DNA from: Burkholderiales bacterium
GTDB taxonomy: Bacteria; Pseudomonadota; Gammaproteobacteria; Burkholderiales; SG8-39
Direction: 5' to 3'
Assembly: GCA_005777205.1 (NCBI GenBank)
Contig: SXNB01000105.1
Location: forward strand, 1-6,147
Length of the DNA stretch: 6,147 bases
Part shown: positions 5,462-6,147 of the stretch, one piece after another
Layout: the number at the start of each line of letters is the position of its first letter
Numbering within the stretch: position 1 is the first letter of the stretch
Program-made: the position numbers and the translations under genes
The notes under the pieces: model-generated
What the model saw: the letters and a program-made list of their open reading frames with translations, nothing else
What the model was told of the DNA's origin: nothing
The model's database searches: none

Positions 5462-6078
5462 CCCCGGTTGCCGAGCGCGCGCGTATCAGGACCCTGGGTT
5501 GCGCGCCTTACGCGCCAACGCTGGAGGCCATGCGGTCATTCAACGCACGGCGCGATGCCGCGACGCCGGACGAACTCTGGATCCTCGAGCATCCGCCGGT
5601 GTACACCCTGGGCCTTGCTGCAGACGCTGCGCATGGGCCTCGATCCGGAAGCGCGATTCCGGTGGTGCAGGTCGAGCGCGGCGGAGAGATTACCTATCAC
5701 GGTCCGGGGCAAGTGGTGCTCTACACGCTGGTGGACCTCGCGCGGCGCGGCATCAAGGTGCGCGAGTTCGTGCGCTTGCTGGAGCGGTCTGTAATCGAGT
5801 TGCTGGACGGCCGAGGCGAGGTTCGCGCCGGCGCCCCCGGCGTCTATGTGGATGGCGCCAAGGTTGCGGCGCTGGGCATCCGCGTCTCGCGCGGCTGCAG
5901 CTTCCACGGCTTGGCGCTCAACGTGGACATGGACCTCGCCCCCTTCGCCGCCATCGATCCCTGCGGCTATCCGGGCCTGCGCGTGACGCAGACGAACGAT
6001 ATCGGCATTACCGGCGACACGGACGCGCTGGGCGCGAAACTCGCGGCCATCGTGGCGAGGGAACTCGACCATGCGTGA
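5458..6078 (+). CDS. lipB: Octanoyl-[acyl-carrier-protein]:protein N-octanoyltransferase
   Basis: LipB moves octanoate from acyl carrier protein to the lipoyl-domain lysine of 2-oxoacid dehydrogenase E2 subunits and the glycine-cleavage H protein. LipA then adds two sulfurs. The 206 residues include WILEHPPVYTLG (41-52), the signature RGGEITYHGPGQ (74-85), and GVYVDGAKVAALGIRVSRGCSFHG (about 128-151) with K135. DPCGY (167-171) carries the acyl-accepting C169. Lys and Cys are the known catalytic pair and fall at the same numbers as in E. coli LipB. The start is GTG at 5458, overlapping the ybeD stop as GTGA, with GGTGA at 5446-5450 as a ribosome site. The next in-frame ATG (5530) would remove the conserved N-terminus. 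The last 8 nt overlap lipA. Nothing is missing or broken. Confidence 0.96.
   Translation: MTPVAERARIRTLGCAPYAPTLEAMRSFNARRDAATPDELWILEHPPVYTLGLAADAAHGPRSGSAIPVVQVERGGEITYHGPGQVVLYTLVDLARRGIKVREFVRLLERSVIELLDGRGEVRAGAPGVYVDGAKVAALGIRVSRGCSFHGLALNVDMDLAPFAAIDPCGYPGLRVTQTNDIGITGDTDALGAKLAAIVARELDHA
6057..6061 (+). promoter_or_regulatory. Ribosome binding site of lipA
   Basis: GAGGG lies 9 nt before the ATG at 6071, inside the end of lipB. It supports ATG 6071 as the lipA start and independent re-initiation at the lipB/lipA overlap. Confidence 0.6.
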
Positions 6079-6147
6079 AGCGGGCGTGAAAGAAAAGGGC
6101 GCGAACAAAACCGCCCGCATTCCCATCAAGATCGTGCCGAAGGAGAA
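6071..6147 (+). CDS. lipA: Lipoyl synthase, N-terminal fragment (runs off the window)
   Basis: The first 25 codons plus two bases are visible: MREAGVKEKG, then ANKTARIPIKIVPKE. The KTARIPIKIVP string matches the N-terminal segment of proteobacterial, especially betaproteobacterial, lipoyl synthases ahead of the KKPxWIRVK region. LipA is a radical-SAM iron-sulfur enzyme that inserts sulfur at C6 and C8 of protein-bound octanoate. Its cysteine motifs lie beyond the window and cannot be checked. The ATG at 6071 overlaps the lipB stop by 8 nt, so it acts on LipB product from the same message. The identification rests on this short match plus the lipB context. Confidence 0.87.
   Translation, partial: MREAGVKEKGANKTARIPIKIVPKE

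Noticed and set aside
5536..6129. Minus-strand open frame of 197 codons opposite lipB
   Set aside because: LipB has all its signature residues on the plus strand. The antisense frame has no recognisable motif.
1..6147. CRISPR arrays, tRNA/rRNA genes, insertion sequences, phage or defence genes
   Set aside because: No repeated spacer pattern, RNA gene signature, transposase or terminal repeats were seen; the window is almost all conserved housekeeping genes.

Overview
The window is a compact, high-GC (roughly two-thirds G+C) stretch of a Gram-negative proteobacterial chromosome, almost entirely coding. A betaproteobacterium is my best guess. This rests on the high GC, the pyrB plus pseudo-dihydroorotase pair, the cell-wall to lipoate order rlpA-dacA-dat-ybeD-lipB-lipA, and the lipA N-terminus (KTARIPIKIVP). 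A gammaproteobacterium is possible. No species can be named from the sequence alone.

Layout: (1) 1-1809, plus strand: the C-terminal half of aspartate carbamoyltransferase (pyrB), followed after 3 nt by a dihydroorotase-like gene. The latter has lost nearly all metal ligands and is probably the structural PyrC'/PyrX partner of PyrB. (2) 1793-2224, minus strand: a short FkbM-type methyltransferase reading frame. It has motif I and a family-like C-terminal tail but appears to lack the whole middle of the domain, so I call it an internally deleted remnant. It converges on and overlaps the pyrC' end by 17 nt, and its start lies 5 nt from that of rlpA on the other strand. (3) 2230-6147, plus strand: rlpA (septal lytic transglycosylase lipoprotein), dacA (D,D-carboxypeptidase, with its own promoter-like TATAAT just upstream), dat (D-amino acid transaminase), a ybeD/DUF493 gene, lipB (octanoyltransferase) and the first 25 codons of lipA (lipoyl synthase).

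How the genes work together: pyrB and pyrC' serve the second step of UMP synthesis. RlpA and DacA trim peptidoglycan, removing naked glycan strands and terminal D-Ala respectively. Dat can interconvert D-Ala and D-Glu and so may recycle DacA product. LipB and LipA together make protein-bound lipoate. From dat onward the genes are packed with overlaps (dat/ybeD 29 nt, ybeD/lipB 4 nt, lipB/lipA 8 nt), which suggests co-transcription and translational coupling from about the dacA promoter.

No undescribed system is evident. The items most worth a second look are the internally deleted methyltransferase wedged between the two operons, the degenerate active site of the dihydroorotase-like gene, and a perfect 9-bp stem-loop early in the ybeD coding sequence.
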